A stretch of 7,929 nt of DNA from Muribaculaceae bacterium. Lineage in GTDB: Bacteria > Bacteroidota > Bacteroidia > Bacteroidales > Muribaculaceae. Made by a program: the position numbers and the translations under genes. Shown here piece after piece: positions 1-7,600 of this stretch (position 1 is its first letter; each line of letters starts with the position of its first letter). The notes below the pieces were generated by a model. It had not been told where the DNA came from, searched no databases, and saw nothing but the letters and a program-made list of their open reading frames with translations. The stretch lies in the NCBI GenBank assembly GCA_024400895.1, contig JAKSMA010000110.1:1-7929 (forward strand). The letters run 5' to 3'.

Positions 1-1
1 G

Positions 2-205
2 CCCGTCATCGGACTCGACCGTCTGCTGCTCGAAACCGACTCGCCATATCTCGCGCCAGTGCCGAAGCGCGGCAAGCGCAACGAGAGTGCTTTCACCACG
101 CATGTGTGCGACTTTGTGGCGGCAGAAATGGGCATATCGGCTGCCGAACTCGACGCGGCAACCACCCAGAATGCCCAGCAACTTTTTAAATTCAAAATCA
201 ATTAA
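2..205 (+). CDS. TatD-family metal-dependent hydrolase (DNase), C-terminal part only
   Basis: This is the 3' end of a gene whose start lies before the window; 67 codons are visible, ending in TAA at 203-205. The fragment reads LLLETDSPYLAPVPKRGKRN near its start. That is the conserved C-terminal signature of TatD-family TIM-barrel nucleases, in which the Asp of ETDSPYL is a metal-coordinating catalytic residue and the PxxxRGKxNxP/S segment closes the active site. The rest fits the usual terminal helices (a VCDFVAAEMG-like helix and a final NAQQLFKF helix). Family members act in the cytoplasm as 3'-5' exonucleases or related phosphoesterases; the exact substrate here cannot be told. The stop is only 15 nt before the next gene, so read-through into the GHL10 gene is likely. 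I assign the family but not a specific symbol, because several TatD paralogs exist in Bacteroidetes. Confidence 0.9.
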   Translation, partial: PVIGLDRLLLETDSPYLAPVPKRGKRNESAFTTHVCDFVAAEMGISAAELDAATTQNAQQLFKFKIN

Positions 206-220
206 AAACAATCATACAGC

Positions 221-1732
221 ATGAAAAGAACTATTGTTTATTCACTTCTTCTCGTTTTAGCATTATCGGCTTGCGCCCAACGCTTGCCACAGAAAACCAT
301 GCCACCAAAACGCGAACTTCGCTCGGCGTGGGTTTCGACAGTGTGGGGCATCGACTGGCCTAAACAAGGCGCATCGGCTGCCAGCCAAAAGGCAGAACTC
401 GTGCGCATGCTCGACTCACTGAAAAACAACAATTTCAACGCTATCAATCTGCAAGTGCGCTCTATGAGCGATGCATTGTATAAATCAAGCTACGAGCCAT
501 GGACAAGTTACCTTACAGGCACCCGTGGCAAGGACCCAGGCTACGACCCACTCGGTTTCGCGGTGAGCGAATGTCACAAGCGTGGCATGGAAATCCATGC
601 GTGGATTAACCCCTATCGCTTCGGCATCAGCACCATGTGGAACAACGAGCGCGACCAGGAAGCAAGAAAGCACTTGCTGAAATGGGACAAATTCTACATC
701 CTCGACCCATCCGACCCTTGGACCATCGAGCGCATCGTGAATGTGTGTCGCGAAGTGGTCACAAAATATGACGTGGACGGCATTCTCTACGACGACTATT
801 TCTACCCCAACGGCATCTCGCAAACAGTGGCAGCGCCCGACTACAAGACATGGAAAAACTCGGGTACTTCGCTCAGCATTGGCGACTGGCGACGCGAAAA
901 TGTAAACCGCATGGTGAAGGCTGTCTACGATATGATTCAAAAAGAGAAGCCCTATGTGCGTTACGGCATTTCGCCTGCGGGCGTGGCTTGCACCAGCAAA
1001 TCGCTGGCTGAAAAATACGGCATTGAGCCATGTCCATCGGGCAGCGACTGGCAATACAACGGCATCTTCTCCGACCCAGTGGCTTGGTTGAAAGGCAAGA
1101 TGATCGACTTCATCGCACCACAGGTGTACTGGAAAATCGGTTTCAAGCGTGCAGACTTCAGCCTTGTGTCGCCATGGTGGTGCAAGGTGGCTAAGCATTT
1201 CGGCCGTCAGGCATTCGTATCGATGTCGATCGACAAGGTGGTTAGCACCAGCGAATTCCCTGAATGGGCTGCAGAGATGGAAATTCTGCGCAAAAACAGT
1301 CCAAAGGACCAAGGCGGCACCATTTTCTGGTCGGTGCGCAACCTCTACAACAAACCCGCCTTCAGCGAGCAACTCTGCCACTACCTGAAGCGCACCGTGT
1401 ATCAATATCCATCGCTCGTTCCGATTGCCCCATGGCGCAACAATGTGGCTCGCAAGGCACCTGTTATCAACTTCCTCAAGCACGAAGGCGCACAACTGAA
1501 GTGGCAACTGATTCCTCGCTTGCGCTACACCGTGTATGCATTCCCGAAATCGGTTGACAAGGCTGCCTTTCAGAAAGATGTGAACTATCTGCTCGGAATG
1601 GTCTACAACCCTGAAACGCGTGCCGAAGAAGTGGTTTACAACATTCCTTCGCATCTGCGGTCGGGCTACCGATTTGCTGTTTGCGCCCTCGACCGCTATG
1701 GCAACGAATATGCTCCAACCTTCGTGGAATAA
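221..1732 (+). CDS. GHL10-family (DUF187) glycoside hydrolase-like lipoprotein
   Basis: Predicted envelope-anchored glycosidase of 503 residues. A hydrophobic leader ends in the lipobox LSAC, so Cys18 would be lipidated by signal peptidase II. Residues ~30-390 form the GHL10 TIM-barrel: RELRSAWVSTVW (31-42), FNAINLQVR (72-80), HAWINPYR (126-133), DVDGILYDDYFYP (184-196) and GISPAGVA (249-256). The acidic pair D191/D192 is the best candidate for catalytic residues by analogy with other retaining TIM-barrel enzymes; this is inference. Residues ~397-500 form a small fibronectin III-like beta domain ending DRYGNEYAP. Known: E. coli DigH (YddW), also a GHL10 lipoprotein, cleaves peptide-free peptidoglycan glycans; whether this protein does is unknown. 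No clear acidic surface-export signal follows Cys18, so the inner leaflet of the outer membrane is as likely as the surface. The ATG at 221 puts the leader directly at the N-terminus; no Shine-Dalgarno is visible. It is a close paralog of the next gene. Confidence 0.9.
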   Translation: MKRTIVYSLLLVLALSACAQRLPQKTMPPKRELRSAWVSTVWGIDWPKQGASAASQKAELVRMLDSLKNNNFNAINLQVRSMSDALYKSSYEPWTSYLTGTRGKDPGYDPLGFAVSECHKRGMEIHAWINPYRFGISTMWNNERDQEARKHLLKWDKFYILDPSDPWTIERIVNVCREVVTKYDVDGILYDDYFYPNGISQTVAAPDYKTWKNSGTSLSIGDWRRENVNRMVKAVYDMIQKEKPYVRYGISPAGVACTSKSLAEKYGIEPCPSGSDWQYNGIFSDPVAWLKGKMIDFIAPQVYWKIGFKRADFSLVSPWWCKVAKHFGRQAFVSMSIDKVVSTSEFPEWAAEMEILRKNSPKDQGGTIFWSVRNLYNKPAFSEQLCHYLKRTVYQYPSLVPIAPWRNNVARKAPVINFLKHEGAQLKWQLIPRLRYTVYAFPKSVDKAAFQKDVNYLLGMVYNPETRAEEVVYNIPSHLRSGYRFAVCALDRYGNEYAPTFVE

Positions 1733-1775
1733 AACAACCAACTAACATCATTAACAAAATCTATAAAATCACAAA
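1733..1775 (+). other. Intercistronic A-rich leader, no terminator or promoter seen
   Basis: The 43 nt between the two GHL10 genes are strongly A-rich, with no G-rich Shine-Dalgarno, no stem-loop and no TAnnTTTG box. This matches the usual Bacteroidetes translation leader, where A-rich sequence before the ATG replaces a Shine-Dalgarno. The absence of any signal supports co-transcription of the two paralogs. Confidence 0.5.
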
Positions 1776-4364
1776 ATGAAACTACGTCACTTATTTATTG
1801 CAGCATTCCTATTGCTCGCAATGGCGGCACAAGCCGCAACCTATGGCGTGCCTAAGCGAGAATTCCGCTCGGCTTGGGTGGCAACTGTATGGGCACTCGA
1901 CTGGCCTCGTGATGCCAACGACGGCGAAGCCAACAACATGAACGCTGAAGTGCAAAAGGCTTCTATGATTCGCATGCTTGACTCGCTGAAGCGCAACAAC
2001 TTCAACGCTGTGAACTTCCAAGTGCGCTCGATGTGCGACGCTATGTACAAATCAAGCTATGAGCCATGGTCAAGCTATCTGACCGGCACACGCGGACGCA
2101 CACCAAGCTACGACCCTCTGCAATTCGTGGTGGAAGAATGTCACAAGCGCGGTATGGAATGCCACGCATGGGTGAATCCTTACCGTTTCTCAACAGGCTC
2201 GAACTGGAGCACTGCTGCCGACGAGGAATTGAAGGCGAGCGGCCACTTGCTCACCCACGGTAGCACCATCATCCTCGATCCTTGCCAGCAATGGACCATC
2301 GACCGCATTGTGAATGTGTGCAAGGAAATCATCAGCAACTATGACGTGGATGGTATTCTCTACGACGACTACTTCTATCCCGACGGCATTCCAAGCAACA
2401 GCACTGCCGGCGACTACACCGAATGGCAAAACTCTGGCACAACCATGAGCATCGGCGACTGGCGTCGCGACAATGTAAACCGCATGGTGAAGGCCGTTTA
2501 CGACATGATTCAGGAAACCAAGCCTTATGTGCGCTTCGGTATCTCTCCTGCAGGTGTGGCTGCCACAAGCAGCAGCGTGGCTTCGAAATATGGCGTAGAG
2601 CCTTGTCCTTCAGGCTCAAGCGACTGGCAATACAATGGCATTTTCTCCGACCCATTGGCTTGGATTTCGAGCAAGACACTCGACTATATCTCGCCACAGG
2701 TGTACTGGAAAATCGGCGCCACTGCCAATTATGCAACCATTACCCCTTGGTGGGGAAAGGTGGTTGACAAATTCGGTCGCCACGTCTACATTTCCACCTC
2801 TATTTCGAGCATCACCAAGAGCAGCGATGCCAACACCTATGTGGAATACGCCAACCAAGCAGAAATCAACCGTAACTCTTCGCTCGACGGCGCTTTCGGT
2901 TCGATTTACTATTCTTGCAAATACCTCTACATGCGTAATGCCAACTCATTGGCAAGCTTCTTGCGCAACACCGTTTACACCCGCCCAGCCCTCGTGCCTG
3001 CACTCCCTTGGAAGGAAGGCAACAACCCTGGCCTCGTGACCAACCTTGCCCTCGGTGGCGACGGCAACCTCACTTGGAACGGATTTGACAATGTGCGCTA
3101 CTCAGTGTATGCATTCCCTGCAACCATGCACCCATCCACATTCACCAAGCAAGTGGAATACCTGCTGGATATGAGTTACACCCCAAGTTACAAGATTCCA
3201 GTGGAATATCAAGGAGCAGAATGGCAATATGCAGTGTGCGTAGTCGACCGTGTGGGTAATGAATACGACCCTGTGATTCTCGGCGGCAACCTTGAACAAC
3301 TCGACAACCCTGTGCTCATCGCCCCTGAAGCAGAAGCGGCAGCCGACATGCCATTCACATTCTCTTGGCACAAGGTGAAAGATGCAGCCAACTATGTGGT
3401 TGAAATCAGCAACGACGCAGATTTCGGCAATGTGGCAGAACGCATCACCACTGCCGACACCACCATGTCGTCGCTCCAATTCACCCAACTTCGTCACGAA
3501 GTCACCCAATATTGGCGCGTTCAGGCATGCGAGCCTCAGCACTACAGTGGCGTGAGCGAAATCCGCCCAATCGTGCCAATGATGCTCACCGTCACCTATC
3601 CAGCTGATGGCGAAGAAGAAGTGGTGCCTAACTTCACTGCAAAGTGGTATAATGTACATTCAAGCAATGAAGCCACTGTGGAAATCGCCTACGATGCAGC
3701 ATTCAGCGATATCGTATTCACCGGCAAGTCGGCAAATGGAGAATTGACCATCCCCGATGATGTGCTTGAAGCCGGCTACACCTGCTATATGCGCGTTCGC
3801 CTCACTGTCGACGGCCACGAAATGGTATCACTCCCCGTTCGCTTCACCATTGCCCATGTGGCAGCTCGCCTCATCCGTCCTGTCGACGGTGGCGAAATCT
3901 ACAAGGGCGAATACGTGGAAGTGAAGCCACAAAGTTGGGCAACCGGCTATCAACTCGAAATCAGCAATTCAGCCACCACTTGGGGCCGCACACGCTTCGT
4001 GGAAACACTGAAGGATGGCGCCACACGCACCACCAACACTGCCGACGCCATCAAGGTGAACAGCAAAGTGCTGCAAGATGGCACCACCTATTATGCCCGC
4101 GTGAAGACATCATACGACGGACTCGACGGAGCTGCACACACCACCGATTGGGGTCCAGTTGTAGCATTCGTATACCGTACTGAAAAGCCATTGTTGGGCG
4201 ATGTTGATGGCGACGGCGTGGTGAATGTAAGTGATGCCACCGCCCTCATCAACCAAATCCTCGGCACAGCATCCTATCCATTCAACCGTTGCGACATCGA
4301 CGGCAACGGCGTGGTGAACGTAAGCGACGTGACCGCCCTCATTAACCTCATCCTCGCCCAGTGA
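1776..4364 (+). CDS. Secreted GHL10-family protein with Fn3-like domains and C-terminal dockerin
   Basis: Predicted exported glycoside-hydrolase-like protein of 862 residues. A signal peptidase I leader ends AAQA (cut near residue 20); there is no lipobox Cys, unlike its upstream paralog. Residues ~26-400 are the GHL10 barrel with HAWVNPYR (130-137), DVDGILYDDYFYP (190-202; candidate catalytic D197/D198) and GISPAGVA (255-262). Residues ~405-500 match the paralog's small C-terminal beta domain. Three further fibronectin III-like segments follow, roughly 510-600, 602-693 and 697-802, with repeated motifs such as YVVEISNDADF, ATVEIAYDAAF and YQLEISNSA, a pattern typical of Fn3 domains that follow one another. 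Residues 808-862 are a two-repeat dockerin with calcium-loop residues D809, D811, D813, N817, D820 and D840, D842, N844, N848, D851. The substrate is unknown; peptidoglycan-type glycan is a guess from DigH. The TGA at 4362-4364 lies inside a 9-bp hairpin. Confidence 0.92.
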   Translation: MKLRHLFIAAFLLLAMAAQAATYGVPKREFRSAWVATVWALDWPRDANDGEANNMNAEVQKASMIRMLDSLKRNNFNAVNFQVRSMCDAMYKSSYEPWSSYLTGTRGRTPSYDPLQFVVEECHKRGMECHAWVNPYRFSTGSNWSTAADEELKASGHLLTHGSTIILDPCQQWTIDRIVNVCKEIISNYDVDGILYDDYFYPDGIPSNSTAGDYTEWQNSGTTMSIGDWRRDNVNRMVKAVYDMIQETKPYVRFGISPAGVAATSSSVASKYGVEPCPSGSSDWQYNGIFSDPLAWISSKTLDYISPQVYWKIGATANYATITPWWGKVVDKFGRHVYISTSISSITKSSDANTYVEYANQAEINRNSSLDGAFGSIYYSCKYLYMRNANSLASFLRNTVYTRPALVPALPWKEGNNPGLVTNLALGGDGNLTWNGFDNVRYSVYAFPATMHPSTFTKQVEYLLDMSYTPSYKIPVEYQGAEWQYAVCVVDRVGNEYDPVILGGNLEQLDNPVLIAPEAEAAADMPFTFSWHKVKDAANYVVEISNDADFGNVAERITTADTTMSSLQFTQLRHEVTQYWRVQACEPQHYSGVSEIRPIVPMMLTVTYPADGEEEVVPNFTAKWYNVHSSNEATVEIAYDAAFSDIVFTGKSANGELTIPDDVLEAGYTCYMRVRLTVDGHEMVSLPVRFTIAHVAARLIRPVDGGEIYKGEYVEVKPQSWATGYQLEISNSATTWGRTRFVETLKDGATRTTNTADAIKVNSKVLQDGTTYYARVKTSYDGLDGAAHTTDWGPVVAFVYRTEKPLLGDVDGDGVVNVSDATALINQILGTASYPFNRCDIDGNGVVNVSDVTALINLILAQ

Positions 4365-4416
4365 GGATGAGCTCGGCAAGGTGAGCAGCGGTGTGTCAGC
4401 AAAGCTGGCGCCGCGA
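4197..4416 (+). repeat. Dockerin-plus-3'-flank repeat, copy 1
   Basis: These 220 nt align without gaps to 7710-7929. The coding part (4197-4364) encodes a 55-residue dockerin identical to the second copy at 51 positions. By hand I count 23 nucleotide differences in 168. They are concentrated in the first EF-hand half; the second half (from the Arg-Cys) has five, all at third codon positions. The 52 noncoding nt after the stop codon differ at one base (4401 A against 7914 G). The similarity therefore does not stop at the end of the gene. Confidence 0.9.
4347..4371 (+). repeat. Stop-codon-spanning hairpin, copy A
   Basis: CTCATCCTC (4347-4355) is the exact reverse complement of GAGGATGAG (4363-4371), separated by a 7-nt loop GCCCAGT. 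The TGA stop of the dockerin gene (4362-4364) sits at the loop/stem border. There is no T-tract after the stem, so it does not look like an intrinsic terminator. The same hairpin occurs at 4440-4462 (noncoding) and 7860-7884 (again at a dockerin stop codon). Confidence 0.85.
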
Positions 4417-4431
4417 ACAGCGAGCCTTGTC
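4375..4431 (+). repeat. Nested imperfect stem-loop in the repeat element
   Basis: Three nested pairings can be drawn. GGCAAGG (4375-4381) pairs with CCTTGTC (4425-4431), with one G-T wobble. GCGG (4388-4391) pairs with CCGC (4411-4414). CAGC (4397-4400) pairs with GCTG (4404-4407) around a 3-nt loop AAA. The single base that differs in the second copy (4401, A to G at 7914) falls in that loop, so the inner stem is preserved. The fold was drawn by eye; no energy was calculated. It could act at the DNA or RNA level. Confidence 0.5.
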
Positions 4432-4439
4432 AACAGCCC

Positions 4440-4462
4440 CTCATCCTCGCGCAGTGAGGATG
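4440..4462 (+). repeat. Hairpin repeat, copy B, in noncoding DNA
   Basis: A direct repeat of the stop-codon hairpin, 93 nt downstream of copy A. CATCCTC (4442-4448) pairs with GAGGATG (4456-4462) around the loop GCGCAGT. All 23 nt are identical to the start of the copy at 7860, and one base differs from copy A. No dockerin coding sequence precedes it, so the hairpin exists independently of the gene end. Together with copy A it brackets the nested stem-loop, giving an element of about 116 nt (4347-4462). Confidence 0.8.
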
Positions 4463-4493
4463 GTAAAGATAACATTCAAAACCCTATATCAGT

Positions 4494-4531
4494 CAAGCAG
4501 AGCCAAATTATAGGCTCTGCTTGCTTTTTTT
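4494..4531 (+). terminator. Intrinsic terminator closing the GHL10 transcription unit
   Basis: CAAGCAGAGCC (4494-4504) and GGCTCTGCTTG (4513-4523) form a perfect 11-bp stem around an 8-nt A/T loop, followed by C and seven T residues (4525-4531). This is a textbook Rho-independent terminator for the plus-strand genes ending at 4364. It separates them from the protease gene. Confidence 0.9.
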
Positions 4532-4552
4532 CGTATTTTTTTGCTATCTTTG
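4521..4552 (+). promoter_or_regulatory. Bacteroidetes-type sigma-ABfr promoter for the M6 protease gene
   Basis: TATCTTTG (4545-4552) matches the Bacteroidetes -7 consensus TAnnTTTG. TTG at 4521-4523, 21 nt upstream, fits the -33 element. Transcription would start a few bases after 4552, giving a leader of about 60 nt that is A-rich before the ATG at 4620 and has no Shine-Dalgarno. The -33 TTG is also the last three bases of the upstream terminator stem. I saw no operator-like repeat next to it. Confidence 0.75.
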
Positions 4553-4619
4553 CCATTATAAAATGAAGGAATCTTGTAGTTTTCTTCTGTAGAAAATACT
4601 CAAAACCAAAATTACCAAT

Positions 4620-7600
4620 ATGAAGAATTACTTTTTTGCAGTTTTATTTATCCTCACGGCATGGATGAGCGCCATGGCTGTGCCTGCCAAACCAGGATTC
4701 ACCAGTTTCCGCCAATCCGATGGCACCACTATTGATGTGCAAGCCATTGGCGACGAGTTCTTTGCTTGTATCACCACCAGAGACGGACTTACCGTTGACC
4801 GCAACGAAAAAGGCGACTGGTGCTATATCACCGAACAAGGCGTGACCAACATCATGGCTCACAATGAAGGTGCCCGCACAAGCGAAGAATTGGCATTCAT
4901 CGCCGCCGAAAGAGCGCATCTCACTCCATCGTCGCAAATGAGCGAAACCACTCGTCAGCTCATCAAGAAGGTGAACGCCTTGCGCAAGGTGGGTAGAGTG
5001 CCCCATGCAGGAACTGTACGCGTGCCCATCATACTTGTGGAATACAAGGATGTGAAGATGAAGCACACCGTCAGCGATTTCAAGGCGCAGTTCAACACCA
5101 ACAGCAAAAGTGTACGACAATATTTTATAGACCAATCGAACGGACTTTTCACGCCTCAATTCGATGTGTTCGGCATCTACACACTGAGCGAAAATCGTGA
5201 AGTGTATGGCGGCAACAAGGATGGAAAGAAAGGCGATGACCAAGGTTTGGGCAAAATGGTGGGTGAGGCTGTCGACCTCGTTCAAGCATCAAAATCCATA
5301 ACTTGGAGCAATTATGACAACGACAAGGACAACACTTGCGATGTGGTGATTGTGGTGTATGCCGGCGTGGGCGAGGCTCAAGCCACTACCACTGTGCCAG
5401 AATCAGTATGGCCTTGCCAATGGAACCTGAACAGTGCTAAAGCATATGGTGATGGACCAGGAGCAAAATCTTACAACAATATCACCATCAATGACTTTGC
5501 CGTATTCAACGAAATACGAGGCAATAGCAATGCCGGCACCGACATGGACGGCATCGGCACATTCTGCCACGAATTCTCGCACTGCCTCAGCCTGCCCGAC
5601 TTCTACGACACAACCGACCAATCGGCACATTACGGCATGGGATGCTGGAGCTTGATGGGCCATGGTAGTTATAACGACAATAGCCGAACTCCTATCGGCT
5701 ATAGTGCGTTTGAAAAAAATTGGATGGGATGGCTCAACTTACGCAATGTTCTTCCCAACACGCAATACACCATATCTGCTATGAACCAGGGGGCAGCAAC
5801 CACCGATGTGGCCTACAAGGTTACCAGCCCACTCAACACCAATGAGTATTTCATTCTCGAGAACCGAAGAAAACAAGGTTGGGATAAATACATCGGCTCT
5901 GAGGGTATGATGATTTTCCACGTCACATACAACAGCGACAGATGGACTACAAAAAAAATCAACACTGAAGATGTGCAATTGATGGACATCGTGCCTGCTG
6001 ACAACATTTGGAGCCGCGCCACCGAAAACGCCGATGCATGGGGATCAACCAAGCACGATTTCACCGACACCAGCACACCAGCCGCTACGCTCAACATGAC
6101 CTCAAGCGGCTCTATCACTGGCAATGCCGGAAAATTGGGGCACTCCATCACAGATATCCAGATTGGCTCCAATGGCGACGTCACTTTTTGGTACGACAAG
6201 AAAAACCTCATCAATGTGGGCGACGTGGCCTATGAAGTGCTCAGCGAACCATCTTCAAGCAGCTATGGCAAGGTGAGAGCCTACAGCCTAAGCCCAACTG
6301 GCGAGGGAAAGTCGTCGCTGGCATTGGCCATTCCTACCACAGTGACCTACAACAGCAAAATATATGATGTGACATCTGTGGCCGACTATGCTTTCCAGGG
6401 CAAGACCAATCTCACTTCATTCAGAACATATCCTGGAATCACCACTATTGGTAAAGGGGCACTGGCAAGATGCACCGGCATCACTTATGCACAATTTAGC
6501 AGCTCCACCACATCGATTGGCAGTGAAGCTTTCTCGGGATGTACTGCACTGAAAACTGTTTACAGTGTGAATCCCACACCGCCAGCTCTAAGCGCCACCA
6601 CATTCCCAAGCAATTCGGGAATGGCCCTTTATGTAACCAAGTCGAGCACCAACTCTGCCGACAATTACAAGAAAGCAACATACTGGAAAAATTTCGCCAC
6701 AATCTCCAAATCGAAGTATGCCTACGACATCTATTGCAACGACGGTGCACTTCTCGTGGTCACAAAAGACCCACTGTACAAGACTGCAGGTGAAATGACC
6801 GTGGTGGGCTTCAACCCTAATGGAGGCAAGGTGGAGAATGGAGTTCTCGACTTCTCATGCGGAAGCAGTCCATATTATTTCAATAGCTACAGTTACAATT
6901 TAGTTGCAATTACTGACAGCGCATTCATCAACGACACCGACCTTAAAGGTGCCAACCTGTCGAAACTCACCGCACTCACCTCAATTGGCAAATATGCATT
7001 CTATGGCTCTAATGTCACAAACATTATGGTTCCGAAAAGTGTCACCAATATCGGAACCCGAGCATTCGTGAACTGTACACAACTCTCTGAACTGCTCTTG
7101 ATGCAGCAATCGGGCACTCGCTCATGGGGTGGACAGTTCTACGGCGGCAACGCAAGCGACTTCACTTGCTATGTGCGCTTCTCGGGATATCAAAGCTATT
7201 ATAATAGCATCACATCTTGGTCTACCATCTCTCCAAGCACCAAAAGCCCATCAGAACAGCTCAACGCCTACTTTGACGACTCCAACTACGAAGTGTTTGA
7301 TTTCGCAATAAACCACAATGTCGACTGGAGTGCATCGGGCCTTAAAGCATGGGTGGTGAGCAGTTACAACAGCACAGAGAAAAAGGCATACACCAAGCAG
7401 GTAACCTCCACGCCAGCCAACACCGGCGTGCTCATCACTGGCTATAACAAAGGCCAAGTGTATCGCCTCAAGCGACCTGCCGGACGCCCCAGCGCTCCAA
7501 CCAACTTGCTTGTGGGCACTGCCACAGGAAACGTGGACGTTTACAACGAGACAGTGGGCTTCGGATTCCTCAACACCCAAAAATACTTCAGTCGCCCATC

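Noticed and set aside
485..1741. Long open frame on the minus strand (418 codons) opposite the first GHL10 gene
   Set aside because: It is antisense to a clear GHL10 gene with a recognisable domain. Its translation shows no family motif, and it results from the codon bias of the plus-strand gene.
4347..4462. CRISPR array
   Set aside because: The 23-nt repeat occurs only twice here, with one spacer-like interval that is itself repeated at the second locus. A CRISPR spacer would not be duplicated next to another gene, and no cas gene is present.
4110..4475. Minus-strand open frame of 121 codons running through the repeat element and the dockerin
   Set aside because: The two hairpin copies are 93 nt apart, a multiple of three, so both are read in the same frame (SSLREDE and SSLGEDE). 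This gives a protein-like repeat by chance. It overlaps the dockerin gene end antisense, and I see no promoter or leader. Automatic annotation may call it as a spurious hypothetical protein.
4381..4566. Plus-strand open frame of 61 codons between the two transcription units
   Set aside because: It runs through the repeat element, the terminator and the promoter -7 box, so it is noncoding sequence.
4563..4592. Nine-codon upstream open frame in the protease leader
   Set aside because: It begins only about 10 nt after the -7 box, near the predicted transcription start. It has no distinctive codon content, so chance is the simpler explanation.
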